A DNA stretch of 64,000 nt. Origin: Chloroflexus aurantiacus J-10-fl. Lineage in GTDB: Bacteria; Chloroflexota; Chloroflexia; Chloroflexales; Chloroflexaceae. The DNA lies in contig NC_010175.1 of assembly GCF_000018865.1 (NCBI RefSeq), positions 4,836,001-4,900,000 of the forward strand. Reading direction: 5' to 3'. Shown in pieces: positions 35,476 to 45,110 of the stretch. The translations under genes and the position numbers were made by a program. The number at the start of each line of letters is the position of its first letter. Position 1 is the first letter of the stretch. The notes under the pieces were generated by a model. It saw only the letters and a program-made list of their open reading frames with translations, was not told the DNA's origin and ran no database searches.

Positions 35476-36224
35476 AGTGGTTTACGGGCAACCCAGCAGA
35501 TACGCTGAGTTGTATCAGTTGGCGGTTGAAAGGTAAAGCCGTCGTAGCATCCTTCGATCTTCAGACCGGCTGCCTCGATCAGCGCAGCCACCAGGTCATT
35601 GGGATATGCCCGTTCGATATGCAGCTCGTCAAATCGTTCGTAACCATCGCGGTCGTTGCCAATAAAACCGGTCAGCCACATGGTAGAGAGGTTAGCCGCC
35701 GGATCGAAATGGGTTCGTTCGACCTGGACATAGCCCGGCTGTTCATGAAAAGCGTACTCACCCCAATCAACGGCTAAAAAGTGGCGAGTATTCATATCGG
35801 CGACAAACAATCCACCCGGCACCAGCACCCGCGCCACGCCGCGCAAACACGCCGCCAGGTCATGACTCCCGATCAGGTAATTGAGACTGTCGTAAGTACA
35901 CGTCACCAGATCAAACGTATGCGCCGGCAGCAATTGCGCCAGTTCTCGCATATCACCCTGTCGCAACTCAACCGGCACCGGTACCTCGGCCAGCTTCGCC
36001 GCCGCCTGTGCCAGCATCGCTGCCGAAGCATCGACTCCCGTTACCTGCCAGCCGCGCTCGGCCAGAATTGCCAGCAGCGTGCCGGTACCACAGGCAACGT
36101 CCAGCACCCGTCGCCCGTACACCGGATGGCGTTGCAACAACTCTTCCAGATAGAGGGCGGTCAGCAGCGCAAAACGTATCTGACCGCTACCATCATACAC
36201 GGTCGCGTAGCGCTGATATGTCAT
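35460..36224 (-). CDS. SAM-dependent methyltransferase, substrate unknown
   Basis: 254 residues. VLDVACGTGTLLAIL (motif I) near residue 40, VTGVDASAAMLAQA (motif II), LVTCTYDSLNYL (motif III/IV) and LVPGGLFVADMNTR near 145. The ATG at 36224 overlaps the preceding flippase-like gene (ATGA). The C-terminal half (YERFDELHIERAYP) suits a small-molecule methylase such as those acting on glycine or sugars, but I do not recognise the substrate. Confidence 0.8.
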   Translation of the reverse strand: MTYQRYATVYDGSGQIRFALLTALYLEELLQRHPVYGRRVLDVACGTGTLLAILAERGWQVTGVDASAAMLAQAAAKLAEVPVPVELRQGDMRELAQLLPAHTFDLVTCTYDSLNYLIGSHDLAACLRGVARVLVPGGLFVADMNTRHFLAVDWGEYAFHEQPGYVQVERTHFDPAANLSTMWLTGFIGNDRDGYERFDELHIERAYPNDLVAALIEAAGLKIEGCYDGFTFQPPTDTTQRICWVARKPLCQNY

Positions 36225-37183
36225 GGAGTAATTGTACCACTTCGCCCGAGGGGAAACCATAACGAAACGATAAAGCCGACGATAATGTGTTCAACATTGA
36301 TGAGCAAGAAGAGCGCCGATAGCGTTAACGCCTGCTCTTGTGAATAGCCGTAGGCGGCGAGAATCGCGACCAGTACCACATCACGCACGCCAAGACCGCC
36401 AATCGAGATGGGCAATGCCTGCAACACGGCAATCAACGCCGATGCACCAACAAAGACCAGGAACGGCACGGCACTTAGATCAAGGGCCAGGAAGAGCAAC
36501 CAGAGTCGGAAGAAGGTGAAAAAGGCCGAGACCAGCGTTGCCCCACCGAGCGTTGCGATAAGGGTCGGCGTCAGCGTCAGACTGTGCATCTGCTCATTCC
36601 AGCGATCCAGGCGGGAGCGCAGCCGTGGCGCAAATCGCGGCAAGAGTGTGGTCAGCACCCACGAACGTGGCCGCCTTGCCGTCAAGACCACCGTGATCGT
36701 GAGCAGACCAACACCCATCGCGATCACGATCATCTGTTGTAGCTCACGGCTGGGGAGGAGCTGACCCAGCGCGAAGACGCCAATCATCCCCAACAGGGCC
36801 ATAATGATCAGATCACACAGCCGATCCAGCACAACCGAGAGCAGTGCCGGCGCTGTCGGTTGACCCCGTTCGCGCAGATACATCGCCTTCAACAGATCAC
36901 CAGCTTGCCCCGGCGTTGTCGTTCCGTAAAAGATACCGACCATGTAGAGGGCACAGGCCGTTGGCAGATCGAGGGAGAGATTCATCGCCCGCATGATCTG
37001 AATCCATCGCCACGACTTGATGATAATGAACGGTGGCAGCAGGGCCAGCGACCAGAGAACCGGCACCAGATCAGCCGAACGCATAGTCTGCCACAACAGG
37101 TTGAGATCGCAGGTCACGATAAACCACAGCAACAGCGCCGGCCCGACCAGACGGAGTAGCCACGAAAGCAGAACACGCATCAC
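36221..37183 (-). CDS. UPF0104 / flippase-like integral membrane protein
   Basis: 320 residues with about eight helices. SWRWIQIMRAMN near residue 55, FYGTTTPGQAGDLLKAMYL near 90 and ALPISIGGLGVRD near 265 are markers of the lysylphosphatidylglycerol-synthase-like transmembrane family (TIGR00374, YbhN/AglD). Members are thought to move lipid-linked intermediates. It follows the GT2 gene by 3 bases, consistent with lipid-linked sugar export. Confidence 0.85.
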   Translation of the reverse strand: MMRVLLSWLLRLVGPALLLWFIVTCDLNLLWQTMRSADLVPVLWSLALLPPFIIIKSWRWIQIMRAMNLSLDLPTACALYMVGIFYGTTTPGQAGDLLKAMYLRERGQPTAPALLSVVLDRLCDLIIMALLGMIGVFALGQLLPSRELQQMIVIAMGVGLLTITVVLTARRPRSWVLTTLLPRFAPRLRSRLDRWNEQMHSLTLTPTLIATLGGATLVSAFFTFFRLWLLFLALDLSAVPFLVFVGASALIAVLQALPISIGGLGVRDVVLVAILAAYGYSQEQALTLSALFLLINVEHIIVGFIVSLWFPLGRSGTITP

Positions 37184-37186
37184 GAA

Positions 37187-38131
37187 CTACTCCTCTTCAT
37201 TGCTACGCAGGGGGCGCTGAAAGCGGAGTGCGGCAACCTGTTCGGCGTTCAGTCCGAACATAAAGACAATAATGCTGCCAACAAATAAGCCCATCGCCGA
37301 GTTGGGAATATGAAAACGGAAGGGGTCGGTGATAAAGAAGCTGATCAGAAACGAGAGCAGAGCCAACCCCTGCATCGAGAGCGCTACCGGAAAGTAGACG
37401 CGCAATGGTGCGAAGAGTGAGACAATCCGCAAAATGATCAGCCCGAACCGGATGCCGTTGCGCAGGAGCTTTTGCCCACTTCGCCCACCCTGCCGGCGTT
37501 GTCCGGTGACCGGGACATAGCCGACGTGGTAGCCCGCTTTGAGCAACGCCAGCGTGCTGGTAGTGGGGTAGGAGTAGCGATTGGGCAAGAGATTGATGAA
37601 CTCCATGATGACATCGCGGCGCATCGCCCGATAACCACTGGTCAAATCGCGCACCTCGGTCTCTACCAGATAACTGCCGAGCGCATCGAGGGCACGATTG
37701 CCCCAGCGCCGAAAGATCGAGTCGCCCTGTGTCTCGCGGGTACGGGCCCCCACCACCATATCATAACCGGCGGCAATGCCTCCCAACAGATCGGGAATGT
37801 AGCGCGGATCCATCTGTCCATCGGCATCCATCAGCAAAACGACCTCACCACGAGCGCGGCGAATACCAGTTTTAACGGCGGCACCGTTGCCGCGATTCAC
37901 GGGATGACGGATAACCCGCGCACCTGCCGTATGTGCAACGGTGGCCGTATCGTCTTGCGAGCAGTCATCCACCACCACAATCTCAGCCTCGGGTAATACC
38001 GCTCGCACACGCTCAATGACCTGAGCGATCCCATGCGCCTCGTTGTAGGCCGGGATGACCACACTTACTGTAAAGGGATATGTCTGAACCACAACCGGTT
38101 CTGTTTGGGCTGTCGTGTCTATCTGTTGCAT
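37187..38131 (-). CDS. Family 2 glycosyltransferase, polyprenyl-phosphate sugar synthase-like
   Basis: 314 residues. VSVVIPAYNEAHGI near 22, VVDDCSQDDT near 53 and LLMDADGQMDPRYI near 98 (DxD motif) define a GT-A fold of the dolichyl-phosphate mannose synthase group. RDLTSGYRAMRRD near 160 is also typical. Two hydrophobic helices (about 230-290) anchor it in the membrane. It probably charges undecaprenyl phosphate with a sugar used by the neighbouring GT39-type enzymes. Confidence 0.88.
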   Translation of the reverse strand: MQQIDTTAQTEPVVVQTYPFTVSVVIPAYNEAHGIAQVIERVRAVLPEAEIVVVDDCSQDDTATVAHTAGARVIRHPVNRGNGAAVKTGIRRARGEVVLLMDADGQMDPRYIPDLLGGIAAGYDMVVGARTRETQGDSIFRRWGNRALDALGSYLVETEVRDLTSGYRAMRRDVIMEFINLLPNRYSYPTTSTLALLKAGYHVGYVPVTGQRRQGGRSGQKLLRNGIRFGLIILRIVSLFAPLRVYFPVALSMQGLALLSFLISFFITDPFRFHIPNSAMGLFVGSIIVFMFGLNAEQVAALRFQRPLRSNEEE

Positions 38132-38137
38132 GATACT

Positions 38138-40297
38138 TCACCGAACTGCTATTTGCTGCACCATCACACTCAACGGACGGGCATCGGTACTACCGGGAAA
38201 ACGCTCATACGGCAAGAATGTCGGCGCGCTGAGCAAGATGATTACCTCACGTGCCCCCTGCATCTGCGCAGGTACAGGCAGATGATACACCCGCCAGCCT
38301 CCCGGCGCAACGTTTACCTCATACCGCCGATCACCAATCGTCACCGTCAGGTTCGTCGGTTGCGGCACCGCCAGCCGTAGTGTCAGGATCTCGTTGCCGA
38401 TCAGCGGTGTTGGCAACGGCAGGCGCACAGCACCTTCACCCTGCAACCAGCGGAACGTTGTATCACCCGTGCGCTCACCGAATGAGAAGCCATACAGATA
38501 CCCCAGATCAAGATCATCACCCAGGGTTAACGCCGTCGTCGGTGCCGGTGATAACCAGCGCACTGCCAGCCGTTGCGCGTCCTCGCCGGCGCGCTCTTCC
38601 ACATCGCGCAATAACACCTTCGCTGCTTCAAGATCGCCCTGCGCCCTCGCCAATGCACCACGCACGAGATCACCACGGTGGGTTGGATAGGAACCGATCA
38701 CCTGCCAGGCTTCGTCATACCGACCTTCAGCCAGCAGCCAGCGGGCAAATTCGGCCTGACCATCGGCAAAATCGGGGTCGGCGGTCAGCATGCGGCGAAA
38801 TGCCTGTTCTACTGCTTCATCATCACCGCGTTGCAGCGCAGCCATCGCCGCAGCGTATGCCTGCTCGCGGGAAATACCATTCTGGATAATCTGCGGGTAA
38901 TTGCGGTAGCTGAAAATCAGGAAGGCCAGCCCAAGGCTGACGATCAATGCGGGTAATTGCCGGCGATCCAGACGCCAGCGGTGTTGTCCCAACCGGGCCA
39001 GCGTCGCTGCACCGTACAACGTCAGCCAGAACCAGATCGGCAACAGATAGCGCGGTTCAACGTGGATGAGCATCACCATCAGGCAGGTATAGCCAATCCA
39101 ACCGAGCGCTAACAGTCGTACTGCCCAATCCTGGCCACGTCCAAACAGCGTAAATGGTGCCGCCAGGATCAAGCTCAACCAGGCGAGATCACTGATCAGG
39201 CCATGAAGCCAGACTTCCCGCAATGGTCGGGTGAAGAAGCTGGCTTTCACGAAGAAATCCTCGATAAACTGAGCCTTCCAGATATGCTGAAAATGCGGCC
39301 AGAGATTGCGGGTAAAGCGCCACGGTTCTGTTTGCAGAATGCGGCGCAATTCGGCACTCACAAACCGTTGCCGATCTTCTTGTGGAATCGCTTGTAGAAT
39401 CCCTTTGGCTTCCCCCTCACCACGCCCTTCGTGTACCGCATCACTCATCGCGATCCAGAGATTAACCGGCCCCAGGGTATCGATCACAATAAAATCGCGG
39501 TAGAGCAGGTAATTCCGCAGCGTCCAGGGAGCGATGGTAAGCACAAAGGGTAGCAGAAACGCCAACAGCGCCACGACAATGGGCTGCCAGTGCCGACGAT
39601 GGTGGACTGTCCAGGCACTGACACCGATGAAGAGTATTGCAAAGATCGCCCCGTACAATCCCGGTGAGCGAGCCAGCGCAGCGATAGCCAGCGTTACCCC
39701 GGCACCAGCTAACCAGCCGGGATGGCGCGAGTCGCGCCAGCGCACCAACAGCCACACATGAACTGCCAGCATGAAGAAGAAGAGCGGTTCGCTGAGAATC
39801 AGCACCGGCAATTCGACCATCGGCATCCAGAGGGCCAGAACTGCTGCGAAGATCAGGCCGGTACGCTGATCGAAGAGCCGTCGTGCCAGATCATACCCAA
39901 TAGGGATCAGGGCTAGCGATAGCGAAATTTGCACGGCCCGGATCAGCGCAATCCCAATCGCCGGATCGCCCAGCCATAGCCCGATACGGATCATTGCGGC
40001 GAAGAAGAATATATGACCGGGTGGTCGGATGAGCCACGAGTTATCGCGATATTCGCCGGTCACCGCCAACTGAAGCGCCCGCACATAATAGTCACCATCG
40101 TCGGCTGCCGAGAAACGCGGGTCGATCTGATAGATGAAAAGAAACCAGAGACGCAGGATTAGACCAATTATCATCAGGAGACCAACCCAAATGACCGGTC
40201 GTCTGATCAGCAGGGCGATCCGCCATCGGTGTGGTTGTACTGCGACGATAGAACGTGGAGCAGGAGATACCATTGTGACCTGTTTGCTACCTTTCAT
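38138..40297 (-). CDS. Polytopic glycosyltransferase (GT39/ArnT-like) with TPR and C-terminal soluble part
   Basis: 719 residues. About ten membrane helices run from residue 30 to 455. The first outer loop has SAADDGDYYVRAL, an acidic motif at the position of the catalytic Asp in ArnT/PMT enzymes, followed by RPPGHIFFFAAMI. A helical segment (QRGDDEAVEQAFRRMLTADPDF, about 495-570) looks like TPRs, and the final 150 residues form a beta-rich domain. It would transfer a polyprenyl-linked sugar outside the membrane. The start may be the ATG at 40273 (8 codons inside). Confidence 0.8.
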   Translation of the reverse strand: MKGSKQVTMVSPAPRSIVAVQPHRWRIALLIRRPVIWVGLLMIIGLILRLWFLFIYQIDPRFSAADDGDYYVRALQLAVTGEYRDNSWLIRPPGHIFFFAAMIRIGLWLGDPAIGIALIRAVQISLSLALIPIGYDLARRLFDQRTGLIFAAVLALWMPMVELPVLILSEPLFFFMLAVHVWLLVRWRDSRHPGWLAGAGVTLAIAALARSPGLYGAIFAILFIGVSAWTVHHRRHWQPIVVALLAFLLPFVLTIAPWTLRNYLLYRDFIVIDTLGPVNLWIAMSDAVHEGRGEGEAKGILQAIPQEDRQRFVSAELRRILQTEPWRFTRNLWPHFQHIWKAQFIEDFFVKASFFTRPLREVWLHGLISDLAWLSLILAAPFTLFGRGQDWAVRLLALGWIGYTCLMVMLIHVEPRYLLPIWFWLTLYGAATLARLGQHRWRLDRRQLPALIVSLGLAFLIFSYRNYPQIIQNGISREQAYAAAMAALQRGDDEAVEQAFRRMLTADPDFADGQAEFARWLLAEGRYDEAWQVIGSYPTHRGDLVRGALARAQGDLEAAKVLLRDVEERAGEDAQRLAVRWLSPAPTTALTLGDDLDLGYLYGFSFGERTGDTTFRWLQGEGAVRLPLPTPLIGNEILTLRLAVPQPTNLTVTIGDRRYEVNVAPGGWRVYHLPVPAQMQGAREVIILLSAPTFLPYERFPGSTDARPLSVMVQQIAVR

Positions 40298-40371
40298 GCA
40301 TGCTGTGATGTCTAACGCAGACGCAAGGTGTGTTCTGATGTACGACGCTATTGTACATGATTAGGAGGTAG

Positions 40372-40603
40372 GCGAGAGAAGATAGGAAATAGGTGGGTGC
40401 ACAGTGGGGCTGGTGAGAAGATAGGCGAGAGAAGATAGGAAATAGGTGGGTGCACAGTGGGGCTGATGAGAAGATAGGCGAGAGAAGATAGGAAATAGGT
40501 GGGTGCACAGTGGGGCTGATGAGAAGATAGGCGAGAGAAGATAGGAAATAGGAGGCGAGAGAAGATAGGAAATAGGTGGGTGAGAGAAGATAGGCAATAG
40601 ACA
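40372..40603. repeat. 53-base tandem repeat between two glycosyltransferase genes
   Basis: Units start GCGAGAGAAGATAGGAAATAG at 40372, 40425 and 40478, each 53 bases, with a fourth shortened unit at 40531 and a degenerate tail from 40554. Unit bases 20-50 read GGTGGGTGCACAGTGGGGCT with one varying position (GGTGAG/GATGAG). The open frames across it (on the minus strand, PIFSRL repeats) are produced by the repeat and lack start signals. The whole 40298-40607 interval has no gene. Confidence 0.85.
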
Positions 40604-40607
40604 GTTA

Positions 40608-42809
40608 TCACTTTGTAGCTGGCGCTGTCAGGCTGTAGAGGGTAAAACGGCCATCACCGATTCGCCTGCGCTCAGGTTCGGGGATTGGAGGTGGCCCTTG
40701 GGCATTATCCCAAAGGAGATAGTCGGCGTCCAGCGCCTGTAATTCGGTCGCGGTGACGGTTGGTGATACGCGCACGTGAACGAGGTGCGCTATCGCGGAA
40801 TATTTTGCCAACGGCAAGCGATCAGGAATAGCGGCTACCAGTCGCGAGCCATCCGCCGGTAACGAGCGCTGCACCAACGTCACTGCTGCCACTTCGTCTG
40901 CCGGTTGTGCTGCCAGTACCGCCTGCGTTGCCGTCATTGGCCCCGGACTGAGTAAAACGACCATGATCAAGGCAGCCGCCACCAGGTGTCGCTGATCTGT
41001 CCACAGTTGTGCTATGGCCCACGCTGCGGCTACTGCGTACAGCGGTGTGAGCGGGAGAAAGAAACGGGGCAAGATGAACGCAGTCGCGATAGCAGCCACG
41101 TACAGGGCAATCAACGCAAGCAACGTCAGCCAGCGCCGGTCGGCCCGATGCTGCCATGCCAGCCAGCCTGCTGCAACCAATCCCCCAATTGCCAGCCAGT
41201 TCGCCGGCCAGCCGAGTAAGCGTAATTGATCGGCGCGCCCGAATTCACTCACATCTTCGGCACCGGCCCCGATGAAACCAACCACATTCCGACTCCAGTT
41301 GGTCAAAAAACGCAGCGGATCACGGCCAATTACCTCAAACAGACCGATGCTGTTGGGAACCTCATCCCAACGTCCCCAATCGGTATTGGCGTACACTGCC
41401 AGCCAGATATTTTTAGCCTGCTGATTGAACAGGAGCTGCCCGGTTTGCAGGGTATTCACCACCAATTGGGGGGCGGCAGCCAGCACAAACCCCAATCCGA
41501 AGAGCAGTGCCGGACGGCGACCGGCAATGTACCAGAGGGTTACAGCGCCCCAGGGCAGCAACAGCAAGCCGGGATGACGCACCAGAAACGCTGTGCCGGC
41601 AAAGACACCACCAATCAGCGCCAGCAGTGCGTGAGAACGTCTATGAACATGTAATGTCACGGCTACGGCCAGTGTCATCAGCGCCGCAAACGGCATATCG
41701 CTCCCGACCAGCAAACCATACTGCACGACTATGCCGCTCAATGCCAGACACCCGGCTGCCAGGAATGCTAATCCAGGTGAGAGCAGACTGCGGGCCAACA
41801 GATAGCCTCCGGCAATCAAGACACCACCTGCCAGCAGCGAAATCAGGCGCGCAGCCAGAAAGGGGTTGTCGTGCGTCAGCGGTCGTACCAGCCAGAGCAG
41901 CAGCGGATAGCCGAGATTGTAGAAACCATCGGCCTGAAAGATAGTTTCCAGCGTATCACGGGTAGCAAAGACGCGAAAATCGTTCTCAACACCGGGGCGG
42001 GCCAGGGTTACGTGGGCAACCATTGCCGGAAGTAATGCACCCATCCAGAGGATTATCATCACACCTGCCAGTCCCGGCGTCGCCCATCGCGGCCAGCGCA
42101 CAACGAGACTCGGCCAGCGCCAGATTAACCAGATTGTCAGCAGTCCCGCTACCACGATTGGCGGCAAGTAGAGCAGCGGATAGGGGCTACTGCGGTAGAA
42201 CAACCACCAGACCAGCCCATACACACTAACGGCAAGCGCCGGTTGCCAGCGTGGACGACCTTGCAGCAGCAGCCCACACAGTGCGCCAACCATCAGCGCG
42301 TAGCCCACCTGGGCCGGATATGGCCATACCGGTGGGGTCACGGTGACAACAACCCGGTCGAGGACAATCTGTTCCGGTGACTCTGGAGCCGTTATCTGTA
42401 CCACCAGATCAATGGCTTTACGCCAGCCACTACTCACCGTAATATCGTGCTCTTCCCACTGGCCCTGCGCAATCAGTTGGATAGGTGGCTGATCATTGAT
42501 CGCGATAACAACCGGCATTCCGGCTGGCGCCAGCCAGCGCATTGTCACTGTGGCCGGTGCGCCAGCCTGGGGAATGCGTAAAGCGGCTGCCGGCAATACC
42601 CGTCGGCCAACACCAGCGTCAGCTTGCGCCGTAGCCGGAATCGGTTCGGGATCGGAAAATCCTTGAACGATCCCGGCATCGTTACGGCCAATATCAAACT
42701 CGCGCCGCAGCGGCACCTGTGTGAAGAGCGTGATCACACACGCGGCGAAAACAGCCCAACCGAGCGCAGGCAGATATTTCGAGATCACAGATTGCACGTG
42801 TGCAGCCAC
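40608..42809 (-). CDS. Polytopic glycosyltransferase (GT39/PMT_2-like)
   Basis: About 733 residues. A short N-terminal helix and a beta-rich outer domain (about 40-165, TVTMRWLAPAGMP, SGWRKAIDLVVQI) precede some twelve membrane helices. The loop FRVFATRDTLETIFQADGFYNLGYPLLLWL resembles the catalytic first loop of this superfamily. I place the start at the GTG at 42809 (AGGCG upstream, after the stop of the HEAT/SH3 gene). The frame opens at 42974, but that part overlaps the upstream gene. Likely adds sugars to a surface protein or glycan. Confidence 0.78.
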   Translation of the reverse strand: MAAHVQSVISKYLPALGWAVFAACVITLFTQVPLRREFDIGRNDAGIVQGFSDPEPIPATAQADAGVGRRVLPAAALRIPQAGAPATVTMRWLAPAGMPVVIAINDQPPIQLIAQGQWEEHDITVSSGWRKAIDLVVQITAPESPEQIVLDRVVVTVTPPVWPYPAQVGYALMVGALCGLLLQGRPRWQPALAVSVYGLVWWLFYRSSPYPLLYLPPIVVAGLLTIWLIWRWPSLVVRWPRWATPGLAGVMIILWMGALLPAMVAHVTLARPGVENDFRVFATRDTLETIFQADGFYNLGYPLLLWLVRPLTHDNPFLAARLISLLAGGVLIAGGYLLARSLLSPGLAFLAAGCLALSGIVVQYGLLVGSDMPFAALMTLAVAVTLHVHRRSHALLALIGGVFAGTAFLVRHPGLLLLPWGAVTLWYIAGRRPALLFGLGFVLAAAPQLVVNTLQTGQLLFNQQAKNIWLAVYANTDWGRWDEVPNSIGLFEVIGRDPLRFLTNWSRNVVGFIGAGAEDVSEFGRADQLRLLGWPANWLAIGGLVAAGWLAWQHRADRRWLTLLALIALYVAAIATAFILPRFFLPLTPLYAVAAAWAIAQLWTDQRHLVAAALIMVVLLSPGPMTATQAVLAAQPADEVAAVTLVQRSLPADGSRLVAAIPDRLPLAKYSAIAHLVHVRVSPTVTATELQALDADYLLWDNAQGPPPIPEPERRRIGDGRFTLYSLTAPATK

Positions 42810-42825
42810 AATCGCCTGAAACGCC

Positions 42826-43875
42826 CTACGGCGTCGCTGTTGGTGCAGGAAGCGGTAACGGTTCCTGGATCGGCACTTCAGTTGGCGGCGGCGAAACCAG
42901 CGCGCGATTGACCCAGCCGGTACCACTGCCATCGGGGTTGGCAATAAAAGAGTCCGGACTCCGTTGCTCGCCAAGACGAATCAGATACCATTGATCGTTG
43001 GCCGTGCGAGCCAGGAAGATGATCTCATCGCCGGCATTAATCCGACCAATCGGCTGATTATTCGTACCGGGTAAGGGGCGAACATTCGCTACCTGCAGGG
43101 CCGTGCCGGTAATCACCTGGGTTGCCGGCAATGTTGTCGGTTGGCTTGCCGGTGTTGGCCGGCGCGGGGTAGCCGTTGGGCGCGGTGTGGGTAACACCAG
43201 CGTCGGCAATTCGGTCTGACCGGGAACATAACGGCCAAACTGATCAAGCTCATTCCGAAGGGTACCAATGACACCAAACGCCAGCGCCATCGACAACAGG
43301 AAGATCACGCTGACCACGGCCAGCTTCACCAGTTCAAGGCTCTGTGCCCAGATACTGCGCCGGCTCAGCAGTTCAAGCGCACTCTGGGCGGCACCGGGCA
43401 CCGACTCGCCCCAGGTCGTTCGTCCCTGATCCGAACGCGCTACGTCACGAAGTGCGAAAAGGGCACGCACATCACCAACCTGGGTCAGTGCCCGTACCGC
43501 ACCCCAACGCACATTCGCATTGGGATGCTTGAGCACCTTGATGAGTGGGCCGGTCGCCCGTCCATCACCGATCTGCGCCAGCGCTTCCGTTGCCCGGTAG
43601 ACCGTCAACCATGGTCGATCAGGGTCAAGCACGGCACACAGAGCCGGCACGACGGTTGCGCCCAGTGCAACCAGGGCATCCACCGCTTCGGCGTGGCGAG
43701 GGTGATTGGCATCACCCAAGGCGGTAATTAATTCGTTTACTTCAGCCCGCGATACCTGTTGACCAGTTGTGGCAGCCGCTGCCCGTGGCAATGTCGGCAC
43801 CGTCAGACGACGGGTTGGGCGAGGTGCCGGTGGTGGTTCAGGCGGCGACTGATTTGATTGTGGTTCTGTCGTCAT
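42826..43875 (-). CDS. HEAT-repeat membrane protein with extracellular SH3 domain
   Basis: 349 residues. A Pro-rich N-terminus precedes three or four HEAT/PBS repeats (EALAQIGDGRATGPLIKVL, VRWGAVRALTQVGD, about 45-160). One membrane helix follows (VSVIFLLSMALAFGVIG, about 190), then a PT-rich linker and a bacterial SH3 domain (ANVRPLPGTNNQPIGRINAGDE, about 265-325). The layout suggests a signal or scaffold function linking cytoplasm and cell wall. It overlaps coaBC by ATGA. Confidence 0.8.
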   Translation of the reverse strand: MTTEPQSNQSPPEPPPAPRPTRRLTVPTLPRAAAATTGQQVSRAEVNELITALGDANHPRHAEAVDALVALGATVVPALCAVLDPDRPWLTVYRATEALAQIGDGRATGPLIKVLKHPNANVRWGAVRALTQVGDVRALFALRDVARSDQGRTTWGESVPGAAQSALELLSRRSIWAQSLELVKLAVVSVIFLLSMALAFGVIGTLRNELDQFGRYVPGQTELPTLVLPTPRPTATPRRPTPASQPTTLPATQVITGTALQVANVRPLPGTNNQPIGRINAGDEIIFLARTANDQWYLIRLGEQRSPDSFIANPDGSGTGWVNRALVSPPPTEVPIQEPLPLPAPTATP

Positions 43876-45110
43876 CGATCCTCAAACTCTTCACCAGATG
43901 GCCGGCGAGTGCTCAGCCAATATTCAAAACGCTCTACAATAACATCCAACAACGCTGCCGCGGCGACAGCCTTTGGCTGCCGTGGCAACTCGACGGCACG
44001 CTCACCGTCCAGCACGGTAAGCGCAATCTCAGGTTGACCAATACTGGCCACTGCATCATTGGCGACAATCAGGTTCAAGCCTTTACGTCGCAGCTTGTGC
44101 CGGGCGTTGACCAGCAAATCATTGGTTTCAGCCGCGAAGCCAACCTTAAATATATCATGCCGCCCGGCCAGCTCACCCACAACATCGGGGTTTTGTACCA
44201 GATGCAGCACCATACCCTCATCATTGTGCTTCTTGATCTTCTCGGCAGCCGTAGAAGCCGGGCGAAAATCGGCCACTGCTGCATTCATGATAAGGATATC
44301 GGCCTGTGCACAGGCCGACTGCACCGCAGCCTGCATCTCTAATGCCGTCTCGACCGCGACAAAGGATACCGCTCGTGGTGGGGTCAAGGCAGTCGGGCCA
44401 CTGATTAACGTGACCTGTGCACCCAGATCACGGGCACGGGTAGCCAGCGCATACCCCATCTGCCCCGACGAACGATTACCGATATAACGTACCGGATCAA
44501 TCGGTTCCCGGGTGCCACCGGCAGTAACGACCACCCGGCGCCCACGGAGCGGGCCGTACCGACGTCCCCACAGGGCATGTATCTCGGCCAGCAAATCGGC
44601 CGGTTCGGGCAGCCGACCACGTCCGACAACCGGCTCGGCCATCCGCCCCACCTCTGGCTCAAGCACATACGCTCCGCGCTCACGCAACACCGCCAGATTC
44701 GCCTGCGTTGCCGGATGTTCATACATCGCCGGATTCATCGCCGGAGCGATCAGCAGCGGTGCTCGCGTCGCCAGGACTGTGGTCGTCAACAAATCATCGG
44801 CTAACCCGGCAGCCAGACGGGCAATCGTATTCGCGGTTGCCGGAGCAATGACCACCATATCGGCGTGCATCCCCAGGCTCACATGGCCCACAACCCCATC
44901 TTCGGGCAGACTCCACATATCGGTCAGCACCGGGCGTCCGGTCAGAGCCTGGAAGGTTGCTGCCCCAACAAAACGCTCGGCAGACTCGGTCAGAATCACA
45001 TCAACCAGCGCCCCGGCCAGCGTCAGATCGCGAGCCAGTTGGGCCACCTTGTACGCAGCGATACTTCCGCACACACCGAGGACAATTCGCTTACCAGCCA
45101 GCGTATCCAT
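43872..45110 (-). CDS. coaBC: Bifunctional phosphopantothenoylcysteine decarboxylase / phosphopantothenate-cysteine ligase
   Basis: 412 residues. The N-terminal flavoprotein (GVCGSIAAYKVAQLARDL; the FMN site; APAMNPAMYEHPATQ with the conserved PAMN) is followed by the ligase domain (VVTAGGTREPIDPVRYIGNRSSGQMGYALA near 190; NAAVADFRP near 280; KKHNDEGM and the Lys of GFAAET nearby). Two steps of CoA synthesis from 4'-phosphopantothenate. Standard length. First gene of the minus-strand group running towards 40608. Confidence 0.93.
   Translation of the reverse strand: MDTLAGKRIVLGVCGSIAAYKVAQLARDLTLAGALVDVILTESAERFVGAATFQALTGRPVLTDMWSLPEDGVVGHVSLGMHADMVVIAPATANTIARLAAGLADDLLTTTVLATRAPLLIAPAMNPAMYEHPATQANLAVLRERGAYVLEPEVGRMAEPVVGRGRLPEPADLLAEIHALWGRRYGPLRGRRVVVTAGGTREPIDPVRYIGNRSSGQMGYALATRARDLGAQVTLISGPTALTPPRAVSFVAVETALEMQAAVQSACAQADILIMNAAVADFRPASTAAEKIKKHNDEGMVLHLVQNPDVVGELAGRHDIFKVGFAAETNDLLVNARHKLRRKGLNLIVANDAVASIGQPEIALTVLDGERAVELPRQPKAVAAAALLDVIVERFEYWLSTRRPSGEEFEDR

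Noticed and set aside
40372-40603. Possible CRISPR array
   Set aside because: Units are contiguous 53-base tandem repeats with no unique spacers, and no cas genes are nearby.
40287-40611. Three minus-strand frames with PIFSRL repeats
   Set aside because: Created by the tandem repeat in different phases; no RBS and no known protein.
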